Positions 47,045-57,665 of a DNA stretch of 64,000 nucleotides are shown here, in pieces (the stretch's first letter is position 1; the number at the start of each line of letters is the position of its first letter). This stretch comes from Acinetobacter radioresistens DSM 6976 = NBRC 102413 = CIP 103788 (GTDB taxonomy: Bacteria > Pseudomonadota > Gammaproteobacteria > Pseudomonadales > Moraxellaceae): the NCBI RefSeq assembly GCF_006757745.1, contig NZ_AP019740.1, positions 2,728,001 through 2,792,000 of the forward strand, read 5' to 3'. The notes under the pieces were generated by a model, which searched no databases, was not told the DNA's origin, and was given only the letters and a program-made list of their open reading frames with translations. Made by a program: the position numbers and the translations under genes.

Positions 47045-47572
47045 TTAAGGCTGTGGCCCAATCAGTACTAGACTGCGGGGACGTTCCACATAGCCTTCGC
47101 GCCCATCCGGGATGATCTCAACCAGATCAATCTGGGTAGGTGTAATCTGAACAATACGCCCATGATGCATACCCATATAGTTCCCGCGCTGCACTTGTTC
47201 AATCTGGCCATCGGGCGTCTGGATTAGTGCAATAATCTGCCCTCTTGAATTACGCATACTGCCTTTCATATTTAAAGATTCAAGGGCATAGCTCTCAAGA
47301 GGTTGGGGTTGGCGTGAAAAATTCGGATAAACCCGCTTCCCGGCCATAACTTTTAACTCAGCTGCAAGCGAGCTAGGTAAAAATGGACTTCTGAACTGAT
47401 GTGCTGCATAAGCAAATGTAGGTACAGGACTGAACACAGGTGCCGGTTCAATCGGTAGAGGTGGTTGGTTACGAATGACTGTCATCTCTTCATTTACTGC
47501 ATCTATACGTGAATCACAGCCTACCAGAATCATGCCGCAGCACAGGCCTAAAATGATCTTATTCCAAGTCAT
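47045..47572 (-). CDS. pilP: type IV pilus assembly lipoprotein PilP
   Basis: Lipoprotein of 175 residues with lipobox LVGCDS (Cys near 19), a proline-rich linker, and the PilP beta-sandwich (SLNMKGSMRNSRGQIIALIQTPDGQIEQVQRGNYMGMHHGRI). It links inner-membrane PilNO to the PilQ secretin in the periplasm. Its start overlaps the pilO stop by four bases. Confidence 0.94.
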   Translation of the reverse strand: MTWNKIILGLCCGMILVGCDSRIDAVNEEMTVIRNQPPLPIEPAPVFSPVPTFAYAAHQFRSPFLPSSLAAELKVMAGKRVYPNFSRQPQPLESYALESLNMKGSMRNSRGQIIALIQTPDGQIEQVQRGNYMGMHHGRIVQITPTQIDLVEIIPDGREGYVERPRSLVLIGPQP

Positions 47573-48279
47573 TGTGGCTGCCCTCCTGCTGGGGTATCCG
47601 TAGTATTTGGCTGCTCATTATTACCGACATATCGGTATGTTTTAGCTTTCACCGCATAATTTACTTCTGGAATATCTGAGTTCTGCGCCTGTGTACTGGC
47701 AATTTCAAAGTCATGCAGGGTTACAATTCGTGGAAGCGCCGCAATAGTGCTCACAAAAGAACCAAAGGCATGATAATCACCTGTTGCCTGAATATCAATT
47801 GGCTGTTCAATAAAGAACTCCTGCCGAATTTCACTTTCTAGACGAATATTTTTAAATTTCAGGCCAGAACTTACTCCTGCAACGTTAATATCTTCAACCA
47901 GTCCAGGAATCTCGGTTTCTTTAGGCAACTGTTCCAGTTGCTCATTAAAATTCGCTTCCATTTCCTGTAGTTGTGCTTGGTATTGCTGTAAGTTACGCAG
48001 TTTAGAGTCCTTTTCACGAAACTCGTTTAACAGATTCTGTTCTTGTGCCTGCGCATTAGAAATAGCTTCAAGTTTGGGGCGAATTGCTAAAAAATAGCCA
48101 ATTGCACAAACCAGCAGAAACAGAAATATCCAGCAGGTCAGTTTGACTGAAAAAGGCCAGCTGCCGTAATTATGTGTATCCAGCGTATTAAACTGTTGCA
48201 GGAAGGCTTCTAGCGTCATTTTTCTTTTAGCAGGTTTAGCATCTTCCTGGTTTAAATCATCGAATTCTTCACGACTCAT
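47569..48279 (-). CDS. pilO: type IV pilus inner-membrane alignment protein PilO
   Basis: Bitopic protein of 236 residues: cytoplasmic N-terminus, membrane helix at about 47-65 (LTCWIFLFLLVCAIGYFLAI), a periplasmic coiled coil (NAQAQEQNLLNEFREKDSKLRNLQQYQAQLQEMEAN) and a ferredoxin-like domain. It dimerises with PilN. The start overlaps the pilN stop by four bases. Confidence 0.94.
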   Translation of the reverse strand: MSREEFDDLNQEDAKPAKRKMTLEAFLQQFNTLDTHNYGSWPFSVKLTCWIFLFLLVCAIGYFLAIRPKLEAISNAQAQEQNLLNEFREKDSKLRNLQQYQAQLQEMEANFNEQLEQLPKETEIPGLVEDINVAGVSSGLKFKNIRLESEIRQEFFIEQPIDIQATGDYHAFGSFVSTIAALPRIVTLHDFEIASTQAQNSDIPEVNYAVKAKTYRYVGNNEQPNTTDTPAGGQPQ

Positions 48280-48935
48280 TGTGCTGCTCCCGCTGCAGGA
48301 CCCGTTGCTGCTGTATTGGTTGGTGCATTGGGATCAGCCGATGGCGGACTATCAGCAGCAATCTCACCTGCATCTACAGTTACAACAAAACTGCCATAGT
48401 TTTCTTCTGGTCGAGGTATCAGCGAAGTTGGGGTCTGCTCTTTCTTTTCTTCCGCGGCAAGGAATGAGTTCATAAAGGCATTACGATACCAAGGTGAAGC
48501 TTCTAGACCACGCAAAAGCTCAGCTACAGTGTTCGGGCTTTCTGCCTTCCCTTCGAGAGTGAATTTATCACCAGTCCGTGCAAATTTGGTCAGATACATA
48601 TTGGCTGGGATTACACGTGCCAGCTCATCCACCAAACGAACAGTAACCGGACGTTTACCCTGTAAGCCCTGAATCAGGTTCATGCGCTCAATAATGGCAT
48701 CACGCTGTTCTTGCAGGCCATCTAGAGATTTAAGCTGTATATCCAGGTTCTGGTTAGTACTGATAATCAGTTGATTAGCTTGTTCCTGATCATCCAGCTT
48801 GCGGTCATAGTACATCCAAGTCAGTACCACTCCGGCTAAACCTAGTAATGCCACCCCAATACAAATAATAATAAATTGCTTTTTCCGTTGTTCCCTTAGC
48901 TCATCACGCCAAGGGAGCAGGTTAATTGTTGTCAT
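48276..48935 (-). CDS. pilN: type IV pilus inner-membrane alignment protein PilN
   Basis: Protein of 219 residues. The short cytoplasmic tail MTTINLLPWRDELREQRKK holds the INLLPWR motif that docks into PilM. A membrane helix (FIIICIGVALLGLAGVVLTWMYY), coiled coil and periplasmic domain follow. An Ala/Pro-rich tail ends the chain. Its start overlaps the last base of pilM. Confidence 0.95.
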   Translation of the reverse strand: MTTINLLPWRDELREQRKKQFIIICIGVALLGLAGVVLTWMYYDRKLDDQEQANQLIISTNQNLDIQLKSLDGLQEQRDAIIERMNLIQGLQGKRPVTVRLVDELARVIPANMYLTKFARTGDKFTLEGKAESPNTVAELLRGLEASPWYRNAFMNSFLAAEEKKEQTPTSLIPRPEENYGSFVVTVDAGEIAADSPPSADPNAPTNTAATGPAAGAAQ

Positions 48936-49993
48936 TAATCAAAACTCCTCAGCGCTAAACCACAAGCCACCATGAGTGAAGATGCATCTTTTTCAACTTT
49001 TTGTACATCAACCTGCGGCGCAAAACCCATCTGTAAAAATGGATTGGCAATTGTTACCCGGTAGCCCAGCTTTTGTTGGAGTAGTTTGGCCAGTCCCGGT
49101 ATATTGGCATTTCCACCCGCCAATAAAATATGATCAATCTCATTAAACTGTGAAGACGAGAAAAAAAACTGCAAAGAACGAGCAGCCTGTTGCACTAAGG
49201 CCTCTAAGAAAGGCTCGAGTATTTCAATATCATAATCATCTGGCAAATTACGCTCTTTTTTGGCCCGGCCAGCTTCTTCATAGGAAAGGCCATAACGATT
49301 CTGGATGTCCTGAGTCAGCTGCTTTCCACCAAAAACCTGCTCGCGAGTATAGATAATCTTGCCATGCTGCATGACAGACAAAGTTGTCATGGTGTGGCCG
49401 ATATCTAGAATACCTACGGTATTCACCCCTATAGGCAATGTATCAGCGAACACTTTAAACGCACGTTCTAGCGCATAACTTTCTACATCAGCAATTTTCG
49501 CGGTTAGACCTGCCATTTCCAGCACTTCGACACGTGCATCTACATTTTCAGTACGGGTGGCCACCAGCAGTACATTTACTCGATCAGGATTTGCCAATAT
49601 ATCTGGCAACACTTCGAAATCAAGACTGACTTCGTCTAAAGGAAAAGGAATATATTGCTCTGCATCCATACGGATCTGAACTTCACGTTCATCATCGTTC
49701 ATGTCTGCATCCATTTCGATGACTTTATTGATCACCGCCGAAGTAGGTACTGCAAAAGCCGCATTAGCCGCCTGAGGGTTAGCAATGTCAATTACGCGCT
49801 CTAAAGCATCGGCAACCGCTTCAGGATTCAGAATATTTTTTTCAACGACACTTCCATCGGAAAGCGGATAAAGCCCGTAACTTTCAACCCAGTATCTGCC
49901 ACCTTTTACAGAGAGCTCTAATAATTTAACCGAAGTAGAACTTACATCTATTCCGACTAATCCTTTATTTGGTTTACGATATAACCTGAGCAC
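48935..49993 (-). CDS. pilM: type IV pilus actin-like protein PilM
   Basis: Cytoplasmic actin/FtsA-like ATPase of 352 residues that binds the PilN tail and relays motor activity. Nucleotide-fold segments GLVGIDVSSTSVKLLELS, VGILDIGHTMTTLSVM and LLAGGNANIPGLAKLLQQKLG are present. First gene of pilMNOPQ, divergent from ponA across 161 bases, the conserved arrangement in gammaproteobacteria. Confidence 0.95.
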   Translation of the reverse strand: MLRLYRKPNKGLVGIDVSSTSVKLLELSVKGGRYWVESYGLYPLSDGSVVEKNILNPEAVADALERVIDIANPQAANAAFAVPTSAVINKVIEMDADMNDDEREVQIRMDAEQYIPFPLDEVSLDFEVLPDILANPDRVNVLLVATRTENVDARVEVLEMAGLTAKIADVESYALERAFKVFADTLPIGVNTVGILDIGHTMTTLSVMQHGKIIYTREQVFGGKQLTQDIQNRYGLSYEEAGRAKKERNLPDDYDIEILEPFLEALVQQAARSLQFFFSSSQFNEIDHILLAGGNANIPGLAKLLQQKLGYRVTIANPFLQMGFAPQVDVQKVEKDASSLMVACGLALRSFD

Positions 49994-50154
49994 AATGCTT
50001 TCCTATTATTTTTTTATCCCCAAAAAAAATAACGAACTAATAGTCAGCGTATAATTTTGCACGGATACAATATCTCATCTAACAATCCGTTTATCTAACG
50101 GCTATACTGACCATCAATTAGTTTGCCATTAGCTCTTATTAAAACTTACTTGTT

Positions 50155-52701
50155 ATGAAAAAGCTATCCAGTTCAGGCCGTGTTCACCCCTTTTTTTCTA
50201 TTTTAATTATCATTCTAGTCTCAATACCAATGGGGTTTTATGGTATTTATCTTTATATTGCCCCTTCACTGCCTGAGATGAGTTCGCTCAAAAAAGCACC
50301 TTTACTTAAGCCGTTACAGGTCTATACTGCCGATAACGAGCTGGTGGCTGAGTACGGTGGAAAATTGTCTGTACCGGTTGAATATAAACAGATTCCGCCA
50401 GCCTTTATTCATGCTTTTCTTGCCGCAGAAGACTCCTCATTTTTTGAGCATAGTGGCATCAGCTTTAAAGGCTTGGGGCGTGCTGTTACAGAGAGTGTTA
50501 CCGGATCTGACGTGCAGACTGGCGGTTCAACTATTACTATGCAGGTGGCCAAGAACTATTATTTAAGCCCGGAGCGCACCTTAAAACGTAAATTGACAGA
50601 GATTTTTCTGGCACGAAAAATCGAGCAAAACCTGAGTAAAGAAGAAATTCTGACCTTATATGTCAATAAGATTTTCTTGGGTAAAAATGCCTATGGTATC
50701 GCCGCAGCTGCCAAAATTTATTATAACAAAAGTCTGGATGAGCTAAGTCTGGCACAAATGGCAATGCTGGCCGGCCTGCCTAAAGCTCCATCAAAATATA
50801 ATCCGGTTGCTAACCCTGAACGGGCATTGGAACGTCGCAACTGGATTCTGGGCCGTATGTTACAGCTTGGATATATCAGCCAGTCACAATATCAGGCTGC
50901 CGTGGCCGAGCCGATCAACTTGGACATGCCTGATCGTGGAATCAGTAACCGCTTTCCTTATGTAGGTGAGATGGTTCGCTCTGAACTGGTAGAACGCTTT
51001 GGTGATCTGGCCATCGATTCAGGCTATAAGGTGTACACCACCATTGACAGTAAACGTCAGGCCTATGCCGAACAGGCAGTCCAGAATGGTCTGGAAGATT
51101 ATGACCGTCGCCATGGCTGGCGCGGTGCCGAGGCACATGATGAGCCTTTAAACAAATTTCGGGCATTTGCAAATACTTACCCTGCACAGGTAGTCAAGGT
51201 CAATTCCAACTCATTTGAAGCACTGATGCAGGATGGTTCTACAGTGACAGTACCATGGTCTGGCATGTCTTGGGCAAGGCCTTACCGCAATGCTAACAGT
51301 GTAGGGGGAGCGCCAAGTCGTGCCTCTCAGATTGTGAAAGTTAAAGATATTATCCGGTTGCGCCCGAATGAAAGTAAAACTTCATGGGCACTGGTCCAGT
51401 TACCAAAAGTACAGGGCCAGCTGATTGCAATTAATCCAAATAATGGAGCGATTGAAGCAGTTGTAGGGGGCTACAGTTTTTATCAGTCCAAGTTTAACCG
51501 GGCCTTACAAGGCTGGCGTCAACCTGGCTCCACAATTAAACCCTTTATCTATGCTCTGGCTTTAGAGCGTGGAATGACCCCCTATACGATGGTAAATGAC
51601 AGTCCGATTACGATCGGTAAATGGACACCCAGAAACTCGGATGGTCGATATCTGGGAATGATTCCTTTACGCCGTGCACTCTATTTGTCACGTAATACGG
51701 TCTCTGTACGTTTACTACAAAATGTAGGAATTGAGCGTGCACGACAGTTACTTATGGACTTTGGTTTACGTGATGACCAGATTCCACGTAACTATACGAT
51801 TGCTTTGGGAACACCGCAGGTTCTACCTGTACAGATGGCAACTGGCTATGCCACCTTTGCCAATGGGGGCTACCGAATCCAGCCTCACTTTATCAGTCGA
51901 ATTGAAGATGCCTATGGCAAAGTGATTTTTGAGGCTGACCCGGAATATGCCTGTATTCCTTGCATTAATGCCAAAGATGATACTGAAGAAGACACTCCGC
52001 AGACGCCTGATGATGAAGTCATTGAAGTGACCAATCAGTCTTTAGATCAATCAAAAAATAATATTAGTGAGCAGAAAGAACCGGAATCAGATTATCGTCA
52101 GGCGCAGCGCATTTTAAAATCGAGCTCGGCTTATGATATGGCCAATATTCTTCGGGATGTGATCCAGCATGGTACAGGACGCGCTGCTTTAAAAATTGGC
52201 CGTGGTGATATTGGAGGCAAAACCGGTACTACAAATGATGCTAAAGATGCGTGGTTTGCGGGCTTTAACGGCAAACTAGTGACTGTGGCCTGGGTTGGCT
52301 TTGACCAGCCAACAACTTTGGGCCGTCGTGAATATGGCGGGGTAGCAGCTTTACCGATTTGGATTAACTTCATGGGTAATGCGCTCAAGGGTACTCCAGC
52401 ATCCTGGGTACAGCTAGACAAAAATGCCAAAGCTCCCCGACTACAAGAAACAGCGGGCCAAGTAGAACCTAAGGTTGATCGTGCTTCCCCTCCTCTGGCA
52501 CGTCCTTTATATCGTCCGGCTCCTCCTCCGGCTGCTGTCACTAATGACTTTGCCGATTTGCCCGGTGAAGAAATCCTGATTCCTTCACGCTCAGCTCCAC
52601 CTCAAGTTAATACACCGGATCAACCTGCCCGAACACAGCAATCACGTACTGAACCTCAGCAACGTGATGCACTGGAGAATCTGATTCAAGAGGTCCAATG
52701 A
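50155..52701 (+). CDS. ponA: penicillin-binding protein 1A (bifunctional)
   Basis: Class A PBP of 848 residues, polymerising and cross-linking peptidoglycan. It has an N-terminal membrane helix, then a glycosyltransferase domain with AAEDSSFFEHSG (catalytic Glu), GGSTITMQVAKN and RKLTEIFLARKIE. An OB-like region and transpeptidase domain follow, with active-site Ser in GSTIKPF, SRN and KTGTT. The acidic, Pro-rich C-terminal tail is low complexity. It is divergent from pilM. Confidence 0.96.
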   Translation: MKKLSSSGRVHPFFSILIIILVSIPMGFYGIYLYIAPSLPEMSSLKKAPLLKPLQVYTADNELVAEYGGKLSVPVEYKQIPPAFIHAFLAAEDSSFFEHSGISFKGLGRAVTESVTGSDVQTGGSTITMQVAKNYYLSPERTLKRKLTEIFLARKIEQNLSKEEILTLYVNKIFLGKNAYGIAAAAKIYYNKSLDELSLAQMAMLAGLPKAPSKYNPVANPERALERRNWILGRMLQLGYISQSQYQAAVAEPINLDMPDRGISNRFPYVGEMVRSELVERFGDLAIDSGYKVYTTIDSKRQAYAEQAVQNGLEDYDRRHGWRGAEAHDEPLNKFRAFANTYPAQVVKVNSNSFEALMQDGSTVTVPWSGMSWARPYRNANSVGGAPSRASQIVKVKDIIRLRPNESKTSWALVQLPKVQGQLIAINPNNGAIEAVVGGYSFYQSKFNRALQGWRQPGSTIKPFIYALALERGMTPYTMVNDSPITIGKWTPRNSDGRYLGMIPLRRALYLSRNTVSVRLLQNVGIERARQLLMDFGLRDDQIPRNYTIALGTPQVLPVQMATGYATFANGGYRIQPHFISRIEDAYGKVIFEADPEYACIPCINAKDDTEEDTPQTPDDEVIEVTNQSLDQSKNNISEQKEPESDYRQAQRILKSSSAYDMANILRDVIQHGTGRAALKIGRGDIGGKTGTTNDAKDAWFAGFNGKLVTVAWVGFDQPTTLGRREYGGVAALPIWINFMGNALKGTPASWVQLDKNAKAPRLQETAGQVEPKVDRASPPLARPLYRPAPPPAAVTNDFADLPGEEILIPSRSAPPQVNTPDQPARTQQSRTEPQQRDALENLIQEVQ

Positions 52702-52705
52702 TTTA

Positions 52706-52740
52706 AATAAAGAAGCCACCATAAAGGTGGCTTCTTTATT
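52706..52740. terminator. bidirectional terminator between ponA and rlmA
   Basis: A 15-bp perfect stem (AATAAAGAAGCCACC with its complement) around a five-base loop, usable from both convergent genes. Confidence 0.9.
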
Positions 52741-52747
52741 CTTAAAG

Positions 52748-53554
52748 TCAGTCTTTTTTCTTGAACAGATAAATCTGAAAACTGCCTTGAGTCTCAAAAT
52801 TTTCCAGTGCTTCTAATCTTTGGCGGCGCTCTGGTTTTGCCTTATAAGCATAAGGGGTCATGGCAACCAGATTTTTGAGTTGCGCCTGGTTGAGCAGTAG
52901 CCGGGTTTCAATCAGTGGCTGTTCAACCAGCTCAAAATGTTCTGCCAGCTGCTCAACAAACTTGGCCGGTTCATGAGCATTTACTTCTTCAAATAATACT
53001 TCACGCATACTGTAGAGATGCTCAGGCCCTGGCGTAACTACCATAAGATAAGCCCCTAGCTTTAAAACCCTCAAGATTTCCTGCTGGGGAATGGGACTAA
53101 ACAAACTGGTACATAGATCTATTGAATGGTCAATTACAGGTAAAACTGCACCTGTACCAACCACCCAAGTTACCTGCTGATTGGTCTTTGCAGCAACCTG
53201 TACCGCATTTTTAGCGATATCAACTCCTACACATTGCAAGACTTCAGACTGCATGGCCTGTGTGTAGTATCCTTCACCACAACCAATGTCCAGCAGGTTT
53301 TCAATACGAAGACTGGAGATTATCTTGACCACTGCCTGCTGTAACGGTGCATAAAAACCATCAGCCAAGAATGCTCGTCTTGCCTGAACCGACTCAGGCG
53401 TATCGCCCGGATTTTTACTGTGTTTATGTTGTACCACATGCAGATTGACATACCCCTGTTTGGCTACATCATAACTGTGGTGATTTACGCAGCGCCATGT
53501 CCTGTCTACCAATTTGAGTTGTTCCCGACATACAGGACACATGAGCAGGTTCAT
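52748..53554 (-). CDS. rlmA: 23S rRNA (guanine-N1)-methyltransferase RlmA-type
   Basis: Methyltransferase of 268 residues. An N-terminal zinc ribbon (MCPVCREQL...WRCVNHHSYD) is followed by HSKNPGDTPESVQARRAFLADGFY and the SAM site LLDIGCGEGYY, then the VTPGPEHLYSMREVLF segment. These match RlmA(I), which methylates G745 of 23S rRNA. It stands alone between convergent ponA and mraY. Confidence 0.9.
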   Translation of the reverse strand: MNLLMCPVCREQLKLVDRTWRCVNHHSYDVAKQGYVNLHVVQHKHSKNPGDTPESVQARRAFLADGFYAPLQQAVVKIISSLRIENLLDIGCGEGYYTQAMQSEVLQCVGVDIAKNAVQVAAKTNQQVTWVVGTGAVLPVIDHSIDLCTSLFSPIPQQEILRVLKLGAYLMVVTPGPEHLYSMREVLFEEVNAHEPAKFVEQLAEHFELVEQPLIETRLLLNQAQLKNLVAMTPYAYKAKPERRQRLEALENFETQGSFQIYLFKKKD

Positions 53555-53570
53555 TATTTTCTCCAGAATA

Positions 53571-53606
53571 AAAAAAGCCGGCAGTTATTAGCAAATGCCG
53601 GCTTTT
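53571..53606 (-). terminator. terminator of the rsmH-mraY operon
   Basis: AAAAGCCGGCA pairs with TGCCGGCTTTT over a 12-base loop and gives a U-run on the minus strand right after mraY. The truncated dcw cluster therefore ends here. Confidence 0.85.
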
Positions 53607-53620
53607 ATAAAAAGATTTGC

Positions 53621-54739
53621 TTAACGTAATTTTAAGGTCATTAGTCCCAAAACCACTAGCATAATTGTAATAATCCAGAAGCGGATTACTACTTGGGTTT
53701 CTTTCCAGCCCTGCTTTTCATAATGATGATGCAATGGTGCCATCAGAAAAACTCGTTTGTTACGCATACGTAGCGAGCCAATTTGCAGGAAGACGGAAAT
53801 TGCTTCCATGACAAATACACCGCCCATAATTGCAAAAACAATCTCCTGACGAACCATGACCGCAATTGTACCGAGCATTGCTCCCAGTGCCAGAGCACCC
53901 ACATCTCCCATAAACACCTGAGCAGGATGAGCGTTGTACCAGAGGAAAGCCAGACCGGCACCAATCATGGCCGAACAGATAACTACCAGTTCAGAAGAAT
54001 ATTTTACATAAGGAATATGCAGATAATCAGCAAAGCGTACATCACCTGCCAGATAGGCAAATACACCTAGTCCTGCAGCAACCAGTACAATAGGCATAAT
54101 TGCCAAACCATCCAGACCATCAGTCAGATTAACCGCATTTGAAGCACCATTAATAACCAGATAGGTAAAGACAATAAAGGCGATACCGAATGGGATAACG
54201 GATAATGGAATCGTCAGATTTTTAAAAAATGGAATAAGCAGATCCAGCATGTTAGCTGTCTGTACGGCACTAGGTTGCTGGGTTGCAATATAATACAGTG
54301 CAATACCGGCACCTAAAGAGGCAATAGATGTCCAGAAGAATTTCTTGCGCGCAGGTAGTCCGGCATTATCTTTATAACGGATTTTGATCCAGTCATCTGC
54401 CCAGCCTACTGCACCAAAAATTACCATCACGCCCAGTACAATCCAGACATAAGGATTAGATAAATCTGCCCAGAGTAGTGTTGAAATACCAATCGATAAT
54501 AGAATCAACACCCCACCCATAGTAGGTGTACCCATTTTTTTCGCATGATTTTCAGGAGCAAAAGAGCTGACTGCTTGACCATATTTAAGTGCCTGTAACT
54601 TGCGAATCATGACTGGTCCCAGAATGAGACCAATACTGAGGGCCGTCAGGACACTCAATAGAGAGCGAAATGTTAAATAACGAACCACCTGAAACGAACT
54701 ATGATAGCCCGCAAGCTGTTCAAACAACCATAACAGCAT
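53621..54739 (-). CDS. mraY: phospho-N-acetylmuramoyl-pentapeptide transferase
   Basis: MraY, 372 residues with about ten membrane helices, forms lipid I from UDP-MurNAc-pentapeptide and undecaprenyl phosphate. Conserved segments: [23 protein letters not shown] (paired Asp), [29 protein letters not shown] and [16 protein letters not shown] [11 protein letters not shown]. Its start overlaps the murF stop. It is the last gene of this cluster; murD, ftsW, murG and later dcw genes do not follow. Confidence 0.97.
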   Translation of the reverse strand: MLLWLFEQLAGYHSSFQVVRYLTFRSLLSVLTALSIGLILGPVMIRKLQALKYGQAVSSFAPENHAKKMGTPTMGGVLILLSIGISTLLWADLSNPYVWIVLGVMVIFGAVGWADDWIKIRYKDNAGLPARKKFFWTSIASLGAGIALYYIATQQPSAVQTANMLDLLIPFFKNLTIPLSVIPFGIAFIVFTYLVINGASNAVNLTDGLDGLAIMPIVLVAAGLGVFAYLAGDVRFADYLHIPYVKYSSELVVICSAMIGAGLAFLWYNAHPAQVFMGDVGALALGAMLGTIAVMVRQEIVFAIMGGVFVMEAISVFLQIGSLRMRNKRVFLMAPLHHHYEKQGWKETQVVIRFWIITIMLVVLGLMTLKLR

Positions 54740-56145
54740 TAAATTTTCTCCATCAAATCAGCCATCAACGTCTCCATATGGGTATAACGAGAACCTTTAA
54801 ACAGGAAACTCATAGACTGTGGTTGATGTGTTTCGACCAGACTCATTAGAAAAGGAAGTGCTTGGGCCTGAGTCAGAAAGGCCTGCATTTTTTTCCCGTA
54901 CTGGGTGCTACGGGCACCTTCAAGTGCAGCGGGTGCAAACTCGCCAACTGCTATTAAAAAATTGATATCCTGGCTCACCAGATCACGCCCCAGACGGTAA
55001 TGCTCAACAGCTGCAGCGTCACCCAGCTCGCCAATATCGCCAGTGACCATTACTTTGATACCGGATTGCTGTGCCAGAACCTCTCCGGCAGCCCGCATCG
55101 ATGTAGGATTGGCATTATAAGTATCATCAATAAACAAATGCTGTTTATGGCTAATAAAATTTAATCGCCCTTTCGCCCCTTGTGCCAGCTCGAGACCGAT
55201 AACTATATCGTCCAGAGAAATACCAATCGCAAGCGCGAAAGCTGTAGCTGCAGTTGCATTCTGTACATTATGTAAACCCGCAAAAGGTAAATTAACTTCA
55301 CGCACACCCTGTGGTGTATGTAGCATGAATTGGGCAGACTGAGCCAATAGCGTCATTTCTGTTGCATATATATCGCCGCCTTCACCAAAACTCAGGACTT
55401 GCGTTGTCTGAACAGCATGACGGATAGCGTCAGTAAAATCATCAGCCGCCGGAATAACTGAGGTTCCATCTTTTGCTATATGAGCATAGATTTCCGATTT
55501 AGCCCGACAAATGCCTTCACGGCCTCCAAATTCACCTAAATGTGCAGTACCAACATTAATGATACCTGCCACCTGTGGCTGGACCAGCTGTGAAGTATAA
55601 TCAATTTCACCCTGATGACTGGCGCCCAGTTCCATCACTGCATATTGATGTTCAGCTGTAAGCTCGAGCAACATCATAGGCACGCCCAAGTCGTTGTTCA
55701 GATTGCCTCGTGTGACCAAGGTAGGTGCAAGACGGGACAGAATACTGCCCAGCATTTCTTTAGTAGTCGTTTTACCACTACTCCCCGTCAGCGCAATTAC
55801 TTTAAGCTGTGGATTCTGCTGACGACGATAGGCTCCAAGCCTTCCTAGTGCCTGCCGTGTATCTGTAACAACCAGCTGCATCATGTCAAGGTCAAGAGGA
55901 CGCTCAACAATTGCAACCTGACAGCCCTTATCTAAAACTTGAGCCACAAAATTATGGGCATCGAAACGCTCACCTTTTAAGGCAAGAAAAGCATCTCCAG
56001 CTTCTGCCTGCCGTGAATCCGTCAGAATCCGCTTGATTGGCTGCTCAGGGCAACGTTCCTGATACCAGTAGCCTTGTGTTGCTTCCATTAATTGTTGGGC
56101 TGTCCAAGGCTCCAAAGACCCGGTACTTGTTGTAGAGGTATGCAT
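54739..56145 (-). CDS. murF: UDP-MurNAc-tripeptide--D-Ala-D-Ala ligase
   Basis: MurF, 468 residues, adds D-Ala-D-Ala to the UDP-MurNAc tripeptide. N-terminal substrate domain with [20 protein letters not shown] site [15 protein letters not shown], then [15 protein letters not shown], and the C-terminal [14 protein letters not shown] motif. It lies eight bases after murE. Confidence 0.97.
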   Translation of the reverse strand: MHTSTTSTGSLEPWTAQQLMEATQGYWYQERCPEQPIKRILTDSRQAEAGDAFLALKGERFDAHNFVAQVLDKGCQVAIVERPLDLDMMQLVVTDTRQALGRLGAYRRQQNPQLKVIALTGSSGKTTTKEMLGSILSRLAPTLVTRGNLNNDLGVPMMLLELTAEHQYAVMELGASHQGEIDYTSQLVQPQVAGIINVGTAHLGEFGGREGICRAKSEIYAHIAKDGTSVIPAADDFTDAIRHAVQTTQVLSFGEGGDIYATEMTLLAQSAQFMLHTPQGVREVNLPFAGLHNVQNATAATAFALAIGISLDDIVIGLELAQGAKGRLNFISHKQHLFIDDTYNANPTSMRAAGEVLAQQSGIKVMVTGDIGELGDAAAVEHYRLGRDLVSQDINFLIAVGEFAPAALEGARSTQYGKKMQAFLTQAQALPFLMSLVETHQPQSMSFLFKGSRYTHMETLMADLMEKI

Positions 56146-56153
56146 AAGTTTTC

Positions 56154-57653
56154 CTAGTCAGCAGAATAGGCTTGAGATAAATTGCAGTGTTGGGCTTCAA
56201 GTGCGGACTGCACTTCGACCACGTCATCAAACCAGTGTCGGACGCCATCAATTTCCTGATAGTTTTCATGGCCCTTTCCGGCAATGACTACAATATCGCC
56301 AGCTTGTGCCTGTTGCACTGCATATTTGATTGCTTCACGCCGGTCGCGAATTTCCTGCACATGATGGTTACCAAAATCAACCCCATTCTTCATATCAGCA
56401 AAAATCTGTTCAGGACTTTCTGTTCGCGGGTTATCTGAGGTGAGAATCACCGGGTCAGCATCATTAAGAGCTGCCTGAGTCATCAACGGACGTTTGCCAC
56501 GGTCGCGATCACCACCACAACCGAATATGGCCCAAAGCTGATTCTGGACATGGCGTTTCAAGGTAACCAGAACCTGTGTTAAAGCATCAGGTGTATGAGC
56601 ATAATCCACTACAAATAAACGCTCTGCATCACGGATCACCTGCATGCGGCCTGGAGCTCCCTTGAGCTGAGGTACAGTTGCTAAAATATCACTCAGTTTA
56701 AAACCGGCCTGCTCTACTGCAATCAGACTAGCCACCAGGTTTTCAATATTAAATTGACCTAAAAGCGGGCTCTGTACCACATATTCACCTGTTGGGGCGA
56801 TCAGCTTAAACTTCGCTCCTTTCAGACTGTAGTGAATATCAGATACGCGATAATCTGCTTCTGGATGTTGTAATGAGTAGGTCAAAATCTTTGGTCGGGC
56901 CGGATTGGCTTGTGCTGTTTCCAGCATCACTGGTGCATAATCATCATCCAGATTGATTACGGCACTACGCAGCGTAGCAAATTTGAACAGCAAAGCCTTG
57001 GCATCTGCATAAGCTGCCAAGGTTCCATGATAATCCAGATGGTCTCGACTCAGGTTACTATAAATAGCAATTTCAATCTCGCAGCCATTCAGACGGCCCT
57101 GCTCCAGGCCATGTGAGCTGGCTTCGAGAGCAACAAAATTCGCACCCTGAGAGGAAAAATCATGCAGGGCATTTTGTAGCTGTAACGCATCTAGTGTGGT
57201 ATGTGTTGAAGCGACCAGATGCGGTAAAATACCATTACCAGTTGTTCCCATTACAGCACAGGGCTGCTTCTGGAAGCTGATCAGTTCTGCTATCAGCCGG
57301 GAAATAGTGGTTTTACCATTAGTCCCTGTGACAGCTAGAATTCGGGCAGAATTTACCGGCTGGGTAGCCTGTAAATACTGTTTTTGCCACCCACCCATCC
57401 ATTGTCTAACCTGGGGACAAACCCATGCTGTGGTCACCCCGAGATCAGATTCGGAAATAATACCAAGAGCACCTTGGCTTAATGCATTTTCCGCAAAAAT
57501 ACGAGTTTTATCAGAATGACTTAAGCTATCTAAAGCAATAAAGATCTGTCCTGCCTGTACTTTACGGCTATCCAGACAAAAACCGCTAAATGGCTGATTC
57601 GCCCACTCTACGTTGGCGTTACCTGGATATATTTCATTAAATGTAATTGTCAT
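56154..57653 (-). CDS. murE: UDP-MurNAc-L-Ala-D-Glu--meso-diaminopimelate ligase
   Basis: MurE, 499 residues. ATP site VTGTNGKTTISR, substrate segment TTLDALQLQ, LSRDHLDYHGT with the carbamylated Lys region near AKALLF, and the DNPRTE motif in LTSDNPRTESPEQI. DNPR is the signature of meso-DAP specificity, as expected for a Gram-negative wall. AGGTGAT precedes the start. Confidence 0.97.
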   Translation of the reverse strand: MTITFNEIYPGNANVEWANQPFSGFCLDSRKVQAGQIFIALDSLSHSDKTRIFAENALSQGALGIISESDLGVTTAWVCPQVRQWMGGWQKQYLQATQPVNSARILAVTGTNGKTTISRLIAELISFQKQPCAVMGTTGNGILPHLVASTHTTLDALQLQNALHDFSSQGANFVALEASSHGLEQGRLNGCEIEIAIYSNLSRDHLDYHGTLAAYADAKALLFKFATLRSAVINLDDDYAPVMLETAQANPARPKILTYSLQHPEADYRVSDIHYSLKGAKFKLIAPTGEYVVQSPLLGQFNIENLVASLIAVEQAGFKLSDILATVPQLKGAPGRMQVIRDAERLFVVDYAHTPDALTQVLVTLKRHVQNQLWAIFGCGGDRDRGKRPLMTQAALNDADPVILTSDNPRTESPEQIFADMKNGVDFGNHHVQEIRDRREAIKYAVQQAQAGDIVVIAGKGHENYQEIDGVRHWFDDVVEVQSALEAQHCNLSQAYSAD

Positions 57654-57665
57654 GCATCACCTGAT